Source: Glomus cerebriforme (taxonomy: Eukaryota; Glomeromycota; Glomeromycetes; Glomerales; Glomeraceae). From it: a stretch of DNA of 34,511 nt. The DNA is taken from contig QKYT01000202.1 in NCBI GenBank assembly GCA_003550305.1, positions 46,649-81,159 of the forward strand. Reading direction: 5' to 3'. The notes below the pieces were generated by a model that saw only the letters and a program-made list of their open reading frames with translations, had not been told where the DNA came from and did no database searches. The stretch's first letter is position 1. Each line of letters opens with the position of its first letter. The translations under genes and the position numbers were made by a program. This document shows, piece after piece, positions 32,402-34,511 of the stretch.

Positions 32402-34230
32402 ATGAATATTCGGCCAGATTTTAAAGGAAAAAAGGTATATTTTTTTCCAGCATTGAACAAATACTTTGAAGGTGTACTCTTATATAATGTAAAAGAAAAA
32501 AAAGCATACGTATATAGTGTTAAAAATGGTCAGAAGTATGAATCATTTTCCAAATAGATGATTGGATTAAAAAAACAAGGATTATTTAGAGGTGATAGGT
32601 CAACTGTTACAACTATTTTTTTAGAATCCAATTCTACTAGTAAATCAATTGCATCAATCTTACGTAAATCTGATTATACATCATACTGTAAACCTTCTAA
32701 TTGTGCAAATATTTAAGATATTCATTTGTTAATTCATGAAGAAATTTTACCAGGAGGGAAATTTGTAGGAATTGTTATACAAGAGATTAATAAAGACCTT
32801 GAACTTCACTTTTTTAATAGAAAAAAAAATTAGAAAAAAAAGATGATTATTTTTGCTAAAGGTTCTTTACTTGGTTATGAAGTTCAGGTGCTTGATCAGA
32901 TTTTGCAAGAAATAGCTCTTCCATTTCCAATTAAACTAATGGTAAAAACTCTTAATAAAATTGATACTCTTATTTAACATATTTTTAATCTTAAAGTTTG
33001 TTATGAACAAAGTACTATTGGTAAGTAATTTATAATTTAGAGTATTATCTGTTTTTGTTTATTACTTATTATTAATTTAAAATTCAAGGTTTTAAAAACG
33101 TAGTTTATATTAGAGAAGACCGATTAGTTAGTAATGCACAAGAGCATGCTGTTTTGGCTATTTTGGAAAATAAAAGCCAGCCAAATGAAGTATATCGACA
33201 TATAAACTGCGTGCTTATAGTAAAAAAGAATAACGTATGTGAAAATTGTCAAAAAGTGTATAAAATAATTCAACAAATTCATAGAAGATTTTTATCTGGT
33301 GTAAATTCTGTAAAGACTATACATGTTTCTAAAGAAATTCTTACAGAAAAAATTGATTATCAACGCAAAATTATTAAAGAACAAAATTTAACCATTACAA
33401 ATATAAGAAATTCTTTACAAAAGAAAATAGAAGAAGAAGGAGGAGAAATTTCTGATGAAATGGAAAAAATTGCAAATGCTGCTACTGAATATGTTACTAA
33501 TAAAAATATAGATATTTCAAATCTTCATCCTATTTTTCAAGAACTTATTCGTATTCAAAGCAGAAAACCAAATGGAATAAGATACCATCTGATATAAGAA
33601 TTATTAAATAATGATATTATTTTATTTTAATAAAAATAAACTAGTTTTTTTTGTAGGTTTTTACGTTGGGCAATATCTGTATATAGTAGATCTGGAAATG
33701 CAGCTTATAATACAATGAAGACAATCATGCACTTACCATCAATTTCTACACTTAAAAGTTATATAAATGAAAGTGAACAGCATTCAGGATGGCAAGCAAG
33801 ATAAAATCGCTTCTTAAATGTTAGAAAGTTTAACAACAAACAAAATTTGGGGATATGGATGAGTAGGATTTTTTTCACATGATTCTTTTAAAATTCAAAA
33901 AGGTAAAATGTATTAATTTTATTTTTAAATAAGAGATAATTAATTTTATGTGTAGTAAATTAATTTTATTTAAAAATGAAGGTCTTCTTTAGAGTCAGTG
34001 CAAAAACTGTTACGTTAGATATTTAGATTTTGAGAATGAAATACAAGACATTCAGTCATTTGCATTACAATGCTAATATGAAATCTCAGAAAAATATAGT
34101 TCATTACCAATACCTGAAAAACAAAAACAAAATAAAGAACTTGCAACTCAAGTCCATCAGGTTATTTGGCATTCAGCAACACATAACTTTACCTTCATCA
34201 GGAAGTTTTGAACAGGCGTATAAAGTGTAA
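32402..34230 (+). pseudogene. transposase-like pseudogene with several stops
   Basis: One frame from an ATG at 32402 carries protein-like sequence but is broken by stops at 32555, 32714, 32831 and 32975. It then reaches a good donor (GTAAGT at 33021) and continues after an acceptor at 33088 with 169 clean codons (VCENCQKVYKIIQQIHRRF, then a Glu/Lys coiled stretch, then LHPIFQELIRIQSRKPNGIR) to TAA at 33595. At that point a donor seems lost, because a clear acceptor (TTTGTAG to 33657) leads into LRWAISVYSRSGNAAYNTMK, which is again stopped. A last scrap, QVHQVIWHSATHNF, ends near 34200. The LRWA...S.AY...LPS..TL..Y pattern resembles P-element/THAP9-type transposases; the family call is tentative. 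It is dead in this copy. Confidence 0.75.
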
Positions 34231-34357
34231 ACATACGCCATATGTTGCTCAACACCAAAAAAGTGTTGCGCAATGAACCCTTTGTCAACCAACGTGATTA
34301 AAAATGCGTTGCGCAATACTTTTTTAGGTGTATAACAACATACAGTAAACAACAGCA

Positions 34358-34453
34358 GTTTAAAAATGCGTATAACAACACTAGATTAGTTGAAAAACGC
34401 GTATAATTAGTTGAAAAACGCATATAAAAATGTTGAAAAACGCGTATAACAAT
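34358..34453 (+). repeat. short tandem repeat, period 21-22 bp (about 4 units)
   Basis: GTTGAAAAACGCGTATAA begins at 34389 and 34432 and, with one change, at 34410; a more diverged unit (GTTTAAAAATGCGTATAA) begins at 34358. Just upstream, TTGCGCAA palindromes occur twice (about 34267 and 34311). The array directly follows the transposase pseudogene and may be its terminal or subterminal repeat. Confidence 0.75.
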
Positions 34454-34511
34454 ACAAATTTTAGCATATATTAACTCCATTTAATAAATAAAAGCATTGT
34501 TAATTGATTTT

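Noticed and set aside
34358..34453. Tandem repeat as a CRISPR array
   Set aside because: Units are adjacent without spacers, diverged, and the genome is eukaryotic.

Overview
The window reads as nuclear DNA of an AT-rich fungus. Genes are split by many short GT..AG introns (about 65-115 bp), intergenic spaces are full of poly-A/T runs, and the gene content is fungal: a fused three-activity HIS4, a Rho3-type GTPase, an FTR1 iron permease and a fungal-style PARP-like protein. Base composition, intron style and the decayed transposase suggest an arbuscular mycorrhizal fungus (Glomeromycotina, Rhizophagus-like). That placement is inference; no marker gene proves it. I rebuilt exons by hand from splice signals and required the reading frame to stay open across every junction.

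Layout. 1-413: a possible last exon of an unknown gene. 852-2208 (-): fructose-1,6-bisphosphatase, five exons. 2552-2677: a long hairpin and a perfect palindrome. 2971-4152 (-): glycerophosphodiester phosphodiesterase of Pgc1 type with exons of 7 and 15 nt, sharing a 425-bp divergent promoter with a cytochrome P450 (4578-6437, +). 6657-9284 (-): a 19-finger C2H2 protein built of two similar halves. 10069-10269 (-): a small hydrophilic protein. 10270-18476: an 8-kb gene desert made of AT-rich filler and decayed mobile elements: a foldback MITE, a retroposed polyadenylated transcript, and a 905-bp terminal-inverted-repeat element with a second MITE nested in it. 18477-19768 (+): PARP-like ADP-ribosyltransferase. 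21334-22446 (+): FTR1 iron permease. 23260-24570 (+): ubiquitin-like/WLM metalloprotease. 25838-26816 (-): Rho3-like GTPase. 28234-31100 (-): HIS4. 31265-32053: MITE and other repeat ends directly upstream of HIS4. 32402-34230 (+): transposase pseudogene, followed by a short tandem repeat.

The genes do not form one pathway. They cover gluconeogenesis (FBP1), lipid turnover (GDPD), oxidation (P450), iron uptake (FTR1), polarity (Rho3), histidine synthesis (HIS4) and DNA-protein repair (WLM). The less ordinary content is the PARP-like protein with an altered predicted active site, the duplicated zinc-finger protein, the very short exons, and a family of palindromic MITEs carrying CACGTG motifs, one copy of which lies in the HIS4 promoter. 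I found no clearly new multi-gene system, no tRNA or rRNA gene and no CRISPR array.
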